Part shown: in pieces, positions 22,601 through 32,244 of the stretch | How positions within the stretch are numbered: the stretch's first letter is position 1 | Layout of the letters: each line of letters starts with the position of its first letter | From: Sipunculus nudus | Taxonomy: Eukaryota > Annelida > Sipuncula > Golfingiida > Sipunculidae | Assembly: GCA_026874595.1 (NCBI GenBank) | Contig: CM049318.1 | Coordinates: 16,042,241-16,106,240 of the forward strand | DNA length: 64,000 nucleotides | Direction of reading: 5' to 3' | Position numbers and translations under genes: made by a program | The notes under the pieces: generated by a model | Seen by the model: the letters and a program-made list of their open reading frames with translations, nothing else | What the model was told of the DNA's origin: nothing | Databases searched by the model: none

Positions 22601-22707
22601 AGGTAACTTTAGCCATAGGCTACTCTCACAGACAATATATAACATTAATAAAAAAAATGAGCACACAGTCTAAATTAGCTGAGCGTCATGGCCCATGAGC
22701 CACTTGT
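19639..22707 (+). mobile_element. Hairpin/GTCC-type element with ~155-bp core units, interrupted
   Basis: The head AGCTCAGCTGACTGTAAGTC and CTGGCCGTCCGTCCGTTAAC open it and the tail AGCTGAGCGTCATGGCCCAT with GAGCCACTTGT closes it at 22707. The core unit has GGGCACAAATTG, GGCCTAGAATCTTC, GGAGGTCCTAGGCAAATCTC, CTTGGAAACCTGAAATTAGG, TCATGGTGACCTATATTTTG and a GAGCACCCAGACAGTCAG stretch, period about 155 bp. There are about three units left of the insertion at 20.1-21.37 kb and about eight to the right. A 183-codon minus-strand ORF (19473-20024) only reflects these units. Confidence 0.75.
20100..21372. mobile_element. Insertion of undefined type with tRNA-primer-site-like motif
   Basis: The core unit sequence breaks off at about 20098 and resumes at about 21375 (TTTTTAGCATTTAGACAGTC against the normal GAGCACCCAGACAGTC). 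The inserted block has non-repeat character, a CAATAAAC polyadenylation-like hexamer region near 20450, a run of 16 C at 21267-21282, and TGGCGCCCAAC at 21300-21310. That 11-mer matches the start of the primer-binding site used by retroelements primed with tRNA-Lys. It may be an LTR plus leader of a degraded LTR retrotransposon. No second LTR, TG...CA ends or target duplication was confirmed. Confidence 0.35.
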
Positions 22708-23199
22708 CTTCATGACAGTCTTGTCAGATATAAGTTTTGCAATCATATATTTAAAACTTTACCATAACCAAATAAAAGGGCCCCTTTCCTCTTAGCTTCT
22801 TATATCCTTATATATATGAAAACATTACAATAGAATATTTTGCATATTTTGCATTTTCAAAATTTTTAACTTCAGCTGATCCTGTGACCCATGGGTCCCT
22901 TGTTAAAATATAAATAAACCCATCAGTAGGCCTGCATAATTTGATAATATATGAGCCAAATCATGGATAAATAAAGGTGCAACTTACAATTGCGAATTCT
23001 GAATCAAGTTTTGTTATCGGGTATATGTAGGACCTATATTGTTTTGAAAATTCAAAAGATATATTTTATAAAAAAAATTGTATATCTGAAAAAATAAATA
23101 TGTCAGTATCCATAATATGTCACCTGACCAAATTAGCAACAGATTATGATGCAATTTAGAATTGTGAATCAACTTCAATATTCAGGTATATATGTTATA
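22708..23199. other. Intron sequence with an isolated element 3' end
   Basis: TTCAGCTGATCCTGTGACCC then ATGGGTCCCTTGTT at 22871-22904 is a lone family terminus. The rest is AT-rich and unremarkable. Confidence 0.45.
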
Positions 23200-23760
23200 C
23201 TGCACATGTAAAAATTTATAAACTTTAAATAAAATTGATGTAATAAAAAATGAGGATCCAATGCAAATAATTGTTCATTTTTCTCCTGCCTCAGTGCAGT
23301 GGGAATAAGAGTGATTTGCTTTGTTTGCCATCTACCTGTTTTTAAATAGTAAATAATTATGAATAAACTTTTGAATAAACTCCTGTAAGCACTGTTGTAT
23401 GGAACTTTAATTTCATTTATGTATATCCCCCCTACTCCCTCCATCTGAGCACAATGTGGAAGGCAGTTTTATTGCAACTGCATAAAATATATTAAATAAA
23501 GAAAATAAATGCAGAGGTACAGAGATGATATAACTTCCATCATTTTCAAATCTCCCCCCCCCCCAAAAAAAAAAAAAAACCCATACTTACTCTCAAGTCC
23601 TTCCGCCTGTGGACTGTTCACTTTTCATAAAATTGAAATAAAAATTTGTTCAATAAAAAAAATGGATCTGACTGTACAAATGTGTAAACTGCTTAATTGT
23701 CAACAGCTTAATTATCAAAAAGCCAAAAAACGAGCGTGGGAATAGTATAGATCTTATACT
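23200..23760 (+). repeat. Second copy of the 3.4-3.98 kb dispersed segment
   Basis: GTGATTTGCTTTGTTTGCC, TAAGCACTGTTG, a C-run followed by an A-run (about 23553-23579) and GTCAACAGCTTA occur in the same order as at 3400-3980. Only weakly conserved, so the insertion is old. Confidence 0.55.
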
Positions 23761-23969
23761 AACTGTGTACATTTTTTCTTAACCTTGCATTTCTGAATGC
23801 TTGTAGCTTCTAGGTTTCTTGAATTGCTCTACAGAATAAGAACAAACATGTAGACATGTAATTTAAATTGATGGTCAAATGTACCAACATTCTCAGTTAT
23901 GTGAACTACATGTAGTAGTACCTGTCTACAAATTTTCACAGATGGTCTTCCTTTTTCTGTATTCCACAG

Positions 23970-25039
23970 AAAGAAGTGAGTCGGTCAAGGTGGTGGCCAA
24001 ATTGATTGGAGATGGTCTGAGTGTGGGGCACCAGAACCAGCAACAGGTGCAGGCACAGCTCACAGGCCAGCTGGCCACAGCCACAGGTCTGGTCCAGCAA
24101 CTGCAGGTCCAGGTCCAATCCTTGACCACAAAAGTCACGGACCTGCAGTCGCAGCTGGACCGGGCCAATAGCCAGCTGGCCGAGGTCCGTAAGGACCACG
24201 CCACAACAACAGAGGAGCTGCGCCAGACCAGAGACCGCAATGATGAGTTACAAAGTGAGTTAGATGCGGTCCTGGTCGAAGTGAGTGACCGCCAGGATAC
24301 CTTTCCTCAGGAGGTTTTAGAATCTGTAGAAGCATATCGTTCAGCTCAGCGGGGTCAGAAGAGGAGCAGTGTCTTTGACGCTGACTCTGAGGACTCTCAC
24401 CCCGCAAAACGCCTCAGGGTGGGTGTTCATGGGTCTCATAGTGATTCTTGGGAAGTTGTCAGGAGCCCTGTTCCATCAGTCCATGTACAGCCCCCTTCTC
24501 CCCCCTCCACCCAGGGCTCAAACACCACCCCTTCACCCTCCCTCTCCTCATGGTGTATCATTAAAACTCCCTCGATGACCTCCAACAGTCCCCGCCCCTC
24601 CCCTAGCACCTCTGTGACCCCTGCCCCACGCCAACCCTCCACCTCCCCAACCTCAGCCCCAGCCACAGCCCGTCTGCATCCATCAACCGCCTCCTCCCCA
24701 GCCTCGGTCCATTCTTGCACTTCCCCCTCCTCCTCTTCCCCATCATCACCGCCCACTACCTCCTCCCCAGTCCCCTCCACTTCCGCCCCGGCCTCAACCC
24801 ATCTTCATCCTACCACCGCCTCCTCCCCAGCCTCAGTTTGTTCTTATACTTCCCCCTCCTCCTCTTCCCCGTCATCACCGCCCACTATCTCCTCCCCAGT
24901 CCCCTCCACTTCCTCTGGTGTTCAGTCAGGACCAGCAGGCCTAAAGTCCACAAATAAAAGACCAAAAAAGGTATTAAAAGTAAGATCAATGATCAATAAA
25001 TGGAAGGAAATTTTGACGGAAACCTTTGGTAATCGATAA
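23970..25039 (+). CDS. Terminal coding exon: coiled coil plus Ser/Thr/Pro-rich tail, unrecognised family
   Basis: The open frame extends upstream to 23879, but CTTCCTTTTTCTGTATTCCACAG ending at 23969 (tract starting 23947) is an excellent acceptor and the upstream residues look like intron. I therefore start at 23970, phase 1, joining the base left by the exon at 8659 to give Lys. About 356 codons end at TAA 25037-25039. Order: KVVAKLIGDGL; a Gln/Leu-rich coiled coil (about residues 20-130 of the exon, with QLQVQVQSLTTKVTDLQSQL and ELQSELDAVLVEV); an acidic-then-basic stretch with DSEDSHPAKRLRVG, like a nuclear localisation signal; about 150 residues of Ser/Thr/Pro low complexity; and a basic tail KRPKKVLKVR...NKWKEIL. 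There are no membrane segments. Likely a nuclear or scaffolding protein (inference). The exon is GC-richer than everything around it. Minus-strand ORFs opposite it are shadows. Confidence 0.78.
24652..24909 (+). repeat. In-frame 129-bp tandem duplication inside the coding exon
   Basis: Two successive 43-residue blocks share the plan TSAPA...LHP, TASSPASV, SYTSPSSSSPSSPP (or SCTSPSSSSPSSPP) and TSSPVPS (or ISSPVPS). The duplication keeps the frame and lies wholly in the low-complexity Ser/Thr/Pro region, as expected for a disordered segment free to change length. Confidence 0.8.
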
Positions 25040-25160
25040 AAATATTTGAATTAAACAATACGTAAACACTGTTATTTTTGGCATTATTTATTTTAAATAT
25101 ATAAAATTCAATTAAAAACCTGAAGAACATTAAATTGTTCAAAGTTTTTTCTTGGGCATT
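25040..25160 (+). promoter_or_regulatory. 3' UTR with candidate polyadenylation signals
   Basis: ATTAAA hexamers occur at 25050-25055, 25111-25116 and 25129-25134. The last is followed by TTGTTC and a T-rich, GT-containing stretch, as expected of a cleavage site. The canonical AATAAA is absent until 25893. Confidence 0.4.
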
Positions 25161-25870
25161 TTATTCAAAGGAAATTGCACTTAGTTTCTCTTTGGTAAAA
25201 TATACAAATGAAATTGTCTCCATTTACTCTTTAGCACACAATACAAATTAAAACCAAATATTTCCTATTGGACTCTGGGCACAACCTTGTCCTTGCTGGA
25301 CACCAGATTCATTGGTAATTTCCCAAGAAGATATTTTTCAAAATGTACATGTACTTTCTACTTTGCTTCAAAATTGGGAACACTGGGGGGAGGGAGGGCT
25401 TAGGGGCTGGGTCACACGAATATTTTGGAAAAAATGTACATGTACTACTTCGGTTTTCTAATTGGGGGGAGGGTGGGCCCCATTTCATCCATCTGTCATT
25501 ACCATATCATTCATTTCTCATTTTCATTTCATTCATGTAGTTAGTTTTTAGTAGTTTTATTGTGTGCATCATGGCTGGAATAAGCTTGTTAAATATTTTT
25601 CACTTGATTTGGCATTTATTTTGGTGGCAATATGATTTTTACCTGGACGTTGTGTTGTTTTCAGTAAACCAGGGAAATTCACGTGATATTATTCCCTGAC
25701 CTCTAAATTATGCCACATTTTTCAGGTTTAACATGTGGCCGGGACTTAAAGTGAGCGGATGGTCCCTGATTATGTTATAATTTTATTGTACCTTTAAATA
25801 TTTATTGTACCTTTAAATTCCAGCTATGATGTATGCTCCTGGCAGTCACTCACTTATATAAGGGTGCAAC
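25161..25870. other. Downstream flank, nothing recognised
   Basis: AT-rich with two G-runs (25385-25396, 25465-25473) that sit in a short loosely repeated motif (GAACACTGGGGGGAGGG and TTGGGGGGAGGGTGGG). No gene seen. Confidence 0.45.
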
Positions 25871-26098
25871 AAATTATAATTCAGAAAATATTATTGAATA
25901 AAATGTTCCCTTCTCTCTCTTTATTTATCTTTCGATCTCATACGAATTATAATTCAGAAAATATTATTGAATAAAATGTTCCCTTCTCTCTCTATATTTA
26001 TCTTTCGATCTCATACAAATTATAATTCAGAAAATATTATTGAATAAAATGTCAATTAAGTTCCCTCCACTCTCTCTATATTTATCTTTCGATCTCTA
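25871..26098. repeat. Three tandem copies of a ~74-bp unit
   Basis: AATTATAATTCAGAAAATAT starts at about 25872, 25945 and 26019. Each copy continues through TTATTGAATAAAATG, a CTCTCTCT piece and ATTTATCTTTCGATCTC. The third has a nine-base insertion (TCAATTAAG). Too few and too continuous to be a CRISPR, and the genome is eukaryotic. Confidence 0.8.
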
Positions 26099-26590
26099 TA
26101 TATTTATATATGTATATTTTAGGGATCCCACTCACATTTTGGAACAGAAAAGAAAGTATAATTCATGTACAGGAAGTGGTCTTTTTACAATATATATTTT
26201 GATGTACAAATAGAATACACCATAGAATGTACAAATTACTAGATTTTACAAATTAATTTTAATATTGCCATATCTAATGGCACTCCTGGAAACTGCCATT
26301 AAAACAGCATTCAAATTTGGTCAAGACACAATTTTTTAATAAGATGTTGGGATCCCTATATTTTTGTATATATATATAATTATATATTTGTTGCACCTTT
26401 ATTTGCATCTGTTGCTGATTCATAAATATATATATATATATAAATGCATTTGTATAAATTTTTTTAATTGTAAGTATATATAACATAGACATATTTTATT
26501 TGTAAGGAGGTAACTTAAGCTTGCCATGCACAAGGTTCGACTTCTGAACCAAATTTCCCTGATCATTTGCCCAGGGCATTTATTTTTTCA
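26099..26590. other. AT-rich flank with (TA)n tracts
   Basis: (TA)n runs at about 26368-26385 and 26427-26442. No gene seen. Confidence 0.5.
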
Positions 26591-26591
26591 A

Positions 26592-27782
26592 AGCTCTGCT
26601 GACTAAAATTCATCTCAGCTATAGTGAACACTCTTTTGTCTGTTATCCTTTAGTCTGTCCGCCGGTCCTTCTGTCCATTAACAGGGCACAAATCTGTATT
26701 GCTCGACCAAGAAAATTCTAACAGAAAACCCATAGAGGTCCATAAAAAATCTTCTTTTAAAAATCTCATTGGAAACCTGTAATTAGGTCACTATAACATA
26801 TATCTTCAAGCTATTTAGTTTGAAAGTACCTCCTAGAATAATTTAAAACAACACAAAACTCCAGTTTATATGAATAACCAGTGCATTGATTATCATGATT
26901 GTTCAATGCATATTGATCATGGAGTGTTTCATCTTTTCCTGAAGACTGGTGGCACCACCTTATCTTTCATATTTTTAGGCAAATTTTCTGTATTTTTGAA
27001 ACCTTTGGATGAAATAGCCTGTGACCTATAAACTTCCGTCTATAGCTGTACATCAGCTGAGGTCCTAGGCCAGTCTCAATAGAAATCTGAAGTTAGGTCA
27101 TTATGACCTACATTCTATGAACTAGAGGCTTAAAACATGATTTTGAGCACCCGTTCAGTCAGATGGGGCATGGCACAAATTTTTCTAATGAGGATCTTCT
27201 TATGTTTCACCGATGGGGCTCCATTCAAATCTTACTGGAAACATGAAATTAGGTCTTAGTTACCTGTTTATTGTAAACTGTGGGCCAAAAACATGATTTT
27301 CAGTAACCCTTTATATACAGGGACATCTTAGGCAATCTCCATGGAAACCTGAAATAGGTCATGGTGATCCATAATTTGAGTGCTACACAGCGAAACATCT
27401 GAGGCTATCTCTATGGAAACCTAATATTAGCTCAAAGTGACCTATATCACTGACCAAAACATTTTAAATATCCAGACAAAACTTTAAGCTGGATGAAAAA
27501 CTTAACTGCAGGATTAGATTTTTTGTCTTGAAATCCAGGAATATTCTTCTTAAATGTGCATGAGAAACATATTCTCAGCTCCCTGCATACAAAAAGGGTA
27601 GATTTCATGGGAATGGCTTGACAAATTATCATGGAACTTTTGGGACTTGTTGCTTTTGAAGAACTTTAATTGCTGCAGCTGAATGGGGATACCACACAAA
27701 AAAATTTGGCATTCAGATGATAACATTCCTTTTGTGAATGTCCTCCTAGTCTGCTGAGTGTTGTGACCCAAGGGTCACTTGT
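26592..27782 (+). mobile_element. Hairpin/GTCC-type element with mixed core units
   Basis: Head AGCTCTGCTGACTAAAATTC at 26592, then TAGTCTGTCCGCCGGTCC and CATTAACAGGGCACAAATC. The core begins with one unit of the 336-bp kind (GACTGGTGGCACCACC near 26943) and changes to short units of the 155-bp kind (GAGGTCCTAGGCCAGTCTC near 27060). The tail CTGCTGAGTGTTGTGACCCA with AGGGTCACTTGTT ends at 27782. It shows that both core types belong to one element family. Confidence 0.7.
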
Positions 27783-30325
27783 TCAGACTTGTCTACCTGT
27801 TCCACCAGGTCTGCCATCAGTGATAAATATACTGGGCTAGACTCTGTTACTTTTCTACAAGGTCAGTCAGCAATTTAAGTAGGATTGTCAGATATTATTT
27901 TACAGTGATCATTTAAGTTTGTCTCCCTCTGTTTTGCCATTAGCAGAGTAGCAAAAGCACCAAATTAATCAGACACTTCTGTCTTCTGAGAACTGAGAGA
28001 AAGGAAACAGTTATTAATTCTGACCCATACAACAAATTATTGAAATGCAAATGTACAAAGAAAATCAATCTATGGCATCTTCCATATGCTAGACCTTCAT
28101 TAAACATGTTTACTCGTAACCAAAACAATGTTTATAAAAGGTGAATTGGAGGCAGTAAGTCCTTTGTGGGTAACTTTTGACTTAACCTAAAATTGACTAG
28201 TAGTATGAGAATATATATAAAGCAGTTCTATATAGTAACCATCAAAGTTTCAACTGTAAATCAATATATATATGTTGCCAAAGAATTCCACAAACATTGT
28301 TTCTAACAGTACAGTTTATCAAACAAATACTTAAGCACAGCCTTGTGACATAAAGATACTACAAGTCATTCAGTGTTTAGAATTGGATGGTAACCTTGAG
28401 CACCATCGTTTGTTTTTGTTTTTTTTTCATTCAGAGGTTTTCTTTCATTAAGTGGCCCAATTTTCTTGTCCCAGTTGAAGTCAAGATAAGTTATTGTGGT
28501 ACTTATGAGTTAAAAGAGATGTTGAATCCTGACAAAATATTCCTGTGATGGCTGTGGTTTGATTAGGATCCTTGTGGAGGAAGTTGGTTTCTGACCACTT
28601 TCTTTTTTGTTACACTTTTGTACCCTGGCCATGGTCTTTGATGGTTTTCTTACTGATCACTTGTTAATAAGGCACAAATCGTAGACCATGGAAGCATCAA
28701 TTTGATGATACTTTACTGTTGGCACCTTCGTTATTAGACTAATAAAAAGACCATTGTCTTGTCGCTGGCATCCTATGTCAGTTTTATTTTTTAAATACTC
28801 TTCATTATTGACATCACTAAGTGGAAAATAATGATAACATGGATAAGAAATGACATTGCTCTTACGCTTGGGCAAGTGTCACCACTTCATCACAACATGC
28901 AGGTTAAAATTCATAAGTAATATCAAGATCAAAGCATTGTTTTATTCAGCAAGAAACATTGAATACTGGAAAAAAATTAAGGGATTTTTTTCTTTATTTT
29001 ACTTTATTTTTTGTTTGTTTTATTCTTGAGTCATTGCACCATGTATCCTTTTGAAGAAAAAATTGTTTTCAAGAAAAATCAGCCATGATTAAAAAGAATA
29101 AAGGGAGTCAAAATCTAAGGAATTTACTGATTTCTGTTGATAAGTTTCTCTTAAATATGAAAGTGGTTATTTGTGATCTTGTTTGTTCCAAAACTCTATC
29201 AACAAAGTCTTTCAGGTTCAAAGCAACCTGCCAGGCAAAAAAAAAGTCAGTGGGATGAGTAACATGTGCATAAATATGTTACATCACCATATGAGCATAA
29301 AAATATAACGACAACCCTAAAGCAACAAAAAAAAACAGTGTTCACAAACAGCATGGGTTGTTACAGACAAAAGCTCGAAAACTTGGTGATGCAAAAAAAA
29401 AAAAATAATAAAAAAAAAAAAAGAGAAGAAACATGCATAGAAAATGTACCTCCCACATGATTCCTGCCTGTGACTTTATCACAAATCACTCTCAACATTT
29501 TCCTAAGTGTTTCACATAAATGAAGAAAAAATTCTTTCTGGAGAACAAACCATAGTAACTCCAGTCAATTTCTAGGAATATTTGGTGCATTGACCAAGTG
29601 AATTTTATCCAAATCAAATTGTCTTCATGTGATTAAATTTTCACTTCAGTCATGATGTTTGATTTTAATGAAAAATTTAAAAATTGAGACCTTAGATATT
29701 AAGGTATCATAGATCAAGTGTTTACTTTTGTTTGATATTTAATTTTTTTTTTCTCTTTTATAATTTTTTATTTGGTCCACCTGCCTTGCCCAGATTCAAC
29801 AGAATTGCCTGGTTGGTGTGCACAGTTCAATATTTACCAAATTATTTTTGTGTTGTGGTATTAAATGATCAAGTGTAACAGCATTGTCACTTCTTATCCA
29901 CCTTTTCATTATTTTTTGCTGTGTGATGTCCGTACCGAATGACATGTCAGATGAAAAGAAAAGGCTAAAATTCTTGAATAAATATGATAATAAACAGCAT
30001 GATCAACTCCCATAACATATGACTACTTGTTTTAATTTATCAATAAACAAAGATATCACTGGCAACTCTAATAGCACTTTGCTATTTTACTGCATATTAT
30101 TAGTACTTGTTTTGTTGAGTCTGTTTGAATTTGTTTGCCAGTCTGTTTTGCCTATTGGCATCAGGTGCTTAAGCATCTAGCCTGAGAGTCCGGCTATTCT
30201 TTTCTACTGTTGTTTTTATCGAGCAGTGTTTTTTTTAAACATTGGCAGTGATGGAATCCTAACCTACAATGTGTGAAAAGACTACTTTCATGTCTTAGAT
30301 GGAATTTATCTGCTTCTAAGCTTTG
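27783..30325. other. Unique intergenic or intronic DNA, no gene seen
   Basis: AT-rich, with short A and T runs (for example 29393-29420). A scrap ATCACTTGTTAATAAGGCAC at 28656 resembles pieces of the element family. No open frame with convincing codon character or splice structure on either strand. Confidence 0.5.
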
Positions 30326-30540
30326 GTGTAAGGGAACAGGTTGGCAAAACTTGGCTCTTGTTTAATAGGGTTTACACCTGACTTTCTAGAGCACTTGTGA
30401 GTTATGTTCCAGCTGGACAAATTAAGTCCTTAAACTGCTGGAGAACAGTGCAGAAAGAACAGGTGATGTTTTATTAATGTTTGCCTTAGTCTTACTTGAA
30501 AGAATTCTAGCCATGTATTGTCATTTTGCAACCTTGCCAA
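30326..30540 (+). repeat. Direct repeat copy 1 (~210 bp)
   Basis: Shares nearly all sequence with 31000-31210, for example GTAAGGGAACAGGTTGGCAA and CAGGTGATGTTTTATTAATG (GTTTTGTTAATG in copy 2). Similarity fades near TTGCAACCTT in both copies. The pair is in the same orientation, 674 bp apart. Confidence 0.85.
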
Positions 30541-30999
30541 AAAAATCCTTGGACTAAGTAGTTTCTAGGATTCCTACCTAAATTTAACAAAGTTTACATA
30601 TATTTAATAGTCAGTTGTATAATATCAGTGACATGTTGTTTTAAATTCAGTAATAAACAGGGTTCATACTCAAATCACTTTTTACAATTCATGGTGCAGT
30701 TGCAAGTTGATTTTATTTTGTCGCATAGTCTTCTGGCCCATCATAAGATCTTGTTGTCATATTAGTTCTTAATGCCTTATAAGCTCATGGTGCCGCATTA
30801 GTTCTGTCCCACATTTGTTCTTGTTGGCATATGGTGTATTGTTGCCACATTGTCTTATTGGCTCATTAGCCCCTCATAAACTATCAGAATCGTCACTGCT
30901 CAGTAATATTGATCAGTGGTTTGAAACTTCTTCTGGTGGGGGGGGGGGGGGGGTTCAGTCATTGTCTCAAGAGGAATTTGCCTTCTTTATAAGATTGGT
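30541..30999. other. Spacer with short loosely repeated pieces and a G-run
   Basis: Several 30-45-bp pieces of the form ATTAGTTCTT..., TTGTTGGCATA..., TTGTTGCCACATT... follow each other (about 30710-30880). A run of about 18 G, with one break, lies near 30935-30953. No gene. Confidence 0.4.
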
Positions 31000-31210
31000 G
31001 TAAGGGAACAGGTTGGCAAAACTTGGCACTTGTTTAATAGGGTTTACACCTGACTTTCTAGAGCACTTGTGAGTTATGTTCCAGCTGGATTAATTAAGTC
31101 CTTAAACTGCTGGAGAACAGTGCAGAAAGAACAGGTGATGTTTTGTTAATGTAATCTTAGTCTCATTTGAAAAATTTCAGCCATGGTTTGTCATCTTGCA
31201 ACCTTATCCC
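31000..31210 (+). repeat. Direct repeat copy 2 (~210 bp)
   Basis: See the copy at 30326-30540. The two copies differ at a modest number of positions, so the duplication is fairly young or has been homogenised. They could be short terminal repeats of an unrecognised element of about 885 bp or a simple segmental duplication. Confidence 0.85.
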
Positions 31211-31379
31211 TCTACACTTTTGAAATTAGTAGTTTTCAACATACCTGCCATCCCTTAATTTTTCTTTATGATTTCCATATATTTCAACACTGAACAGAAG
31301 TGACCAATCTTAATTTACTGTCAGGATTCTCTCTCTAGAACATTTGTGACATTGCTAATTTAAATAATTGGTTTGTACA

Positions 31380-31920
31380 TGTACATACCAATACAAATCT
31401 CACCATATGATGTCAATGATGAGCAAACTGCTATGTCAGAGTTTGAGAGGTCTTAACCTGAGACATCATATAGAAAGATGTTGAGACATCATGAGTCACG
31501 CTCCTATTATGAATTACTTTAACAGAGCACACGTACATTGAACATCATTTAAACATCTCTGGACATATCTTTTAGCCTTTCCAGTATAATATTTTAAAGC
31601 TCATTCAGTGATTTCATATGACAGTATGTGATATTGGACCTCATGGGCTCATATATGAAAATATTACAGGATGATTTATTGTTACAAGACAAGGACACAT
31701 GTTATTAAAGTCTTTAATCATGTGTTCCTACATCAGGTATGAACCAATGTGCACAAATTTGATAGAATCTCTCAGAACATGCTGACTTCATTTTTGACCA
31801 GGCCATTTTTAACAATTTCACTAAATATACCAAAACCCACCACCATATGATGTCAGTGATGAATAAATGCCAAATCAAAAGGCTTAAACTCTGAGACATC
31901 ATGAGTTATTGTCTTAGTAT
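31380..31920. repeat. Two diverged copies of a 'CACCATATGATGTCA' segment
   Basis: CACCATATGATGTCAATGAT at 31402 and CACCATATGATGTCAGTGAT at 31841 are each followed by a GA-rich spacer and GAGACATCAT. An inverted scrap, ATGATGTC/GACATCAT, makes each a small imperfect palindrome. No coding sense. Confidence 0.5.
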
Positions 31921-32244
31921 TATTAGTATGTCACAGAATTTTTTTACATATACTGTATGTAATAAAGATTGTTGGCCAGTGTTAACAGAAATGCAAAACT
32001 ATTTACCCTCAAAGCCTCCACTTCCAGCAATCAAACAGAAATTATAACATTTGCTCTTAATTTAAAATTATCTTTTTTGACAGTATAGTCTGTTTTATAT
32101 ATATATTTAATTGTTTCTTTTCTCTCAGTTCTCAGTTGAGTTCCTCATAACCCATACAACAGACGTTGCACCAGTAATAATTATGCTAAATAACAGATCA
32201 AGAATTTATGGTGTTCATAAACAGAATCAAATATGAAGGGCAAG

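Noticed and set aside
23879-23969. Upstream 30 codons of the long ORF as a real protein start
   Set aside because: A strong acceptor ends at 23969 and the upstream residues do not resemble the Gln-rich exon; phase agreement with the 8528 exon supports an intron border.
23926-24780. Minus-strand ORFs of 87-114 codons opposite the terminal exon
   Set aside because: They are shadows of the GC-rich, repetitive sense strand and have no splice or start context of their own.
26525-26550. GGTTCGA-type motif as part of a tRNA gene
   Set aside because: No cloverleaf can be built around it: acceptor and anticodon arms are missing.
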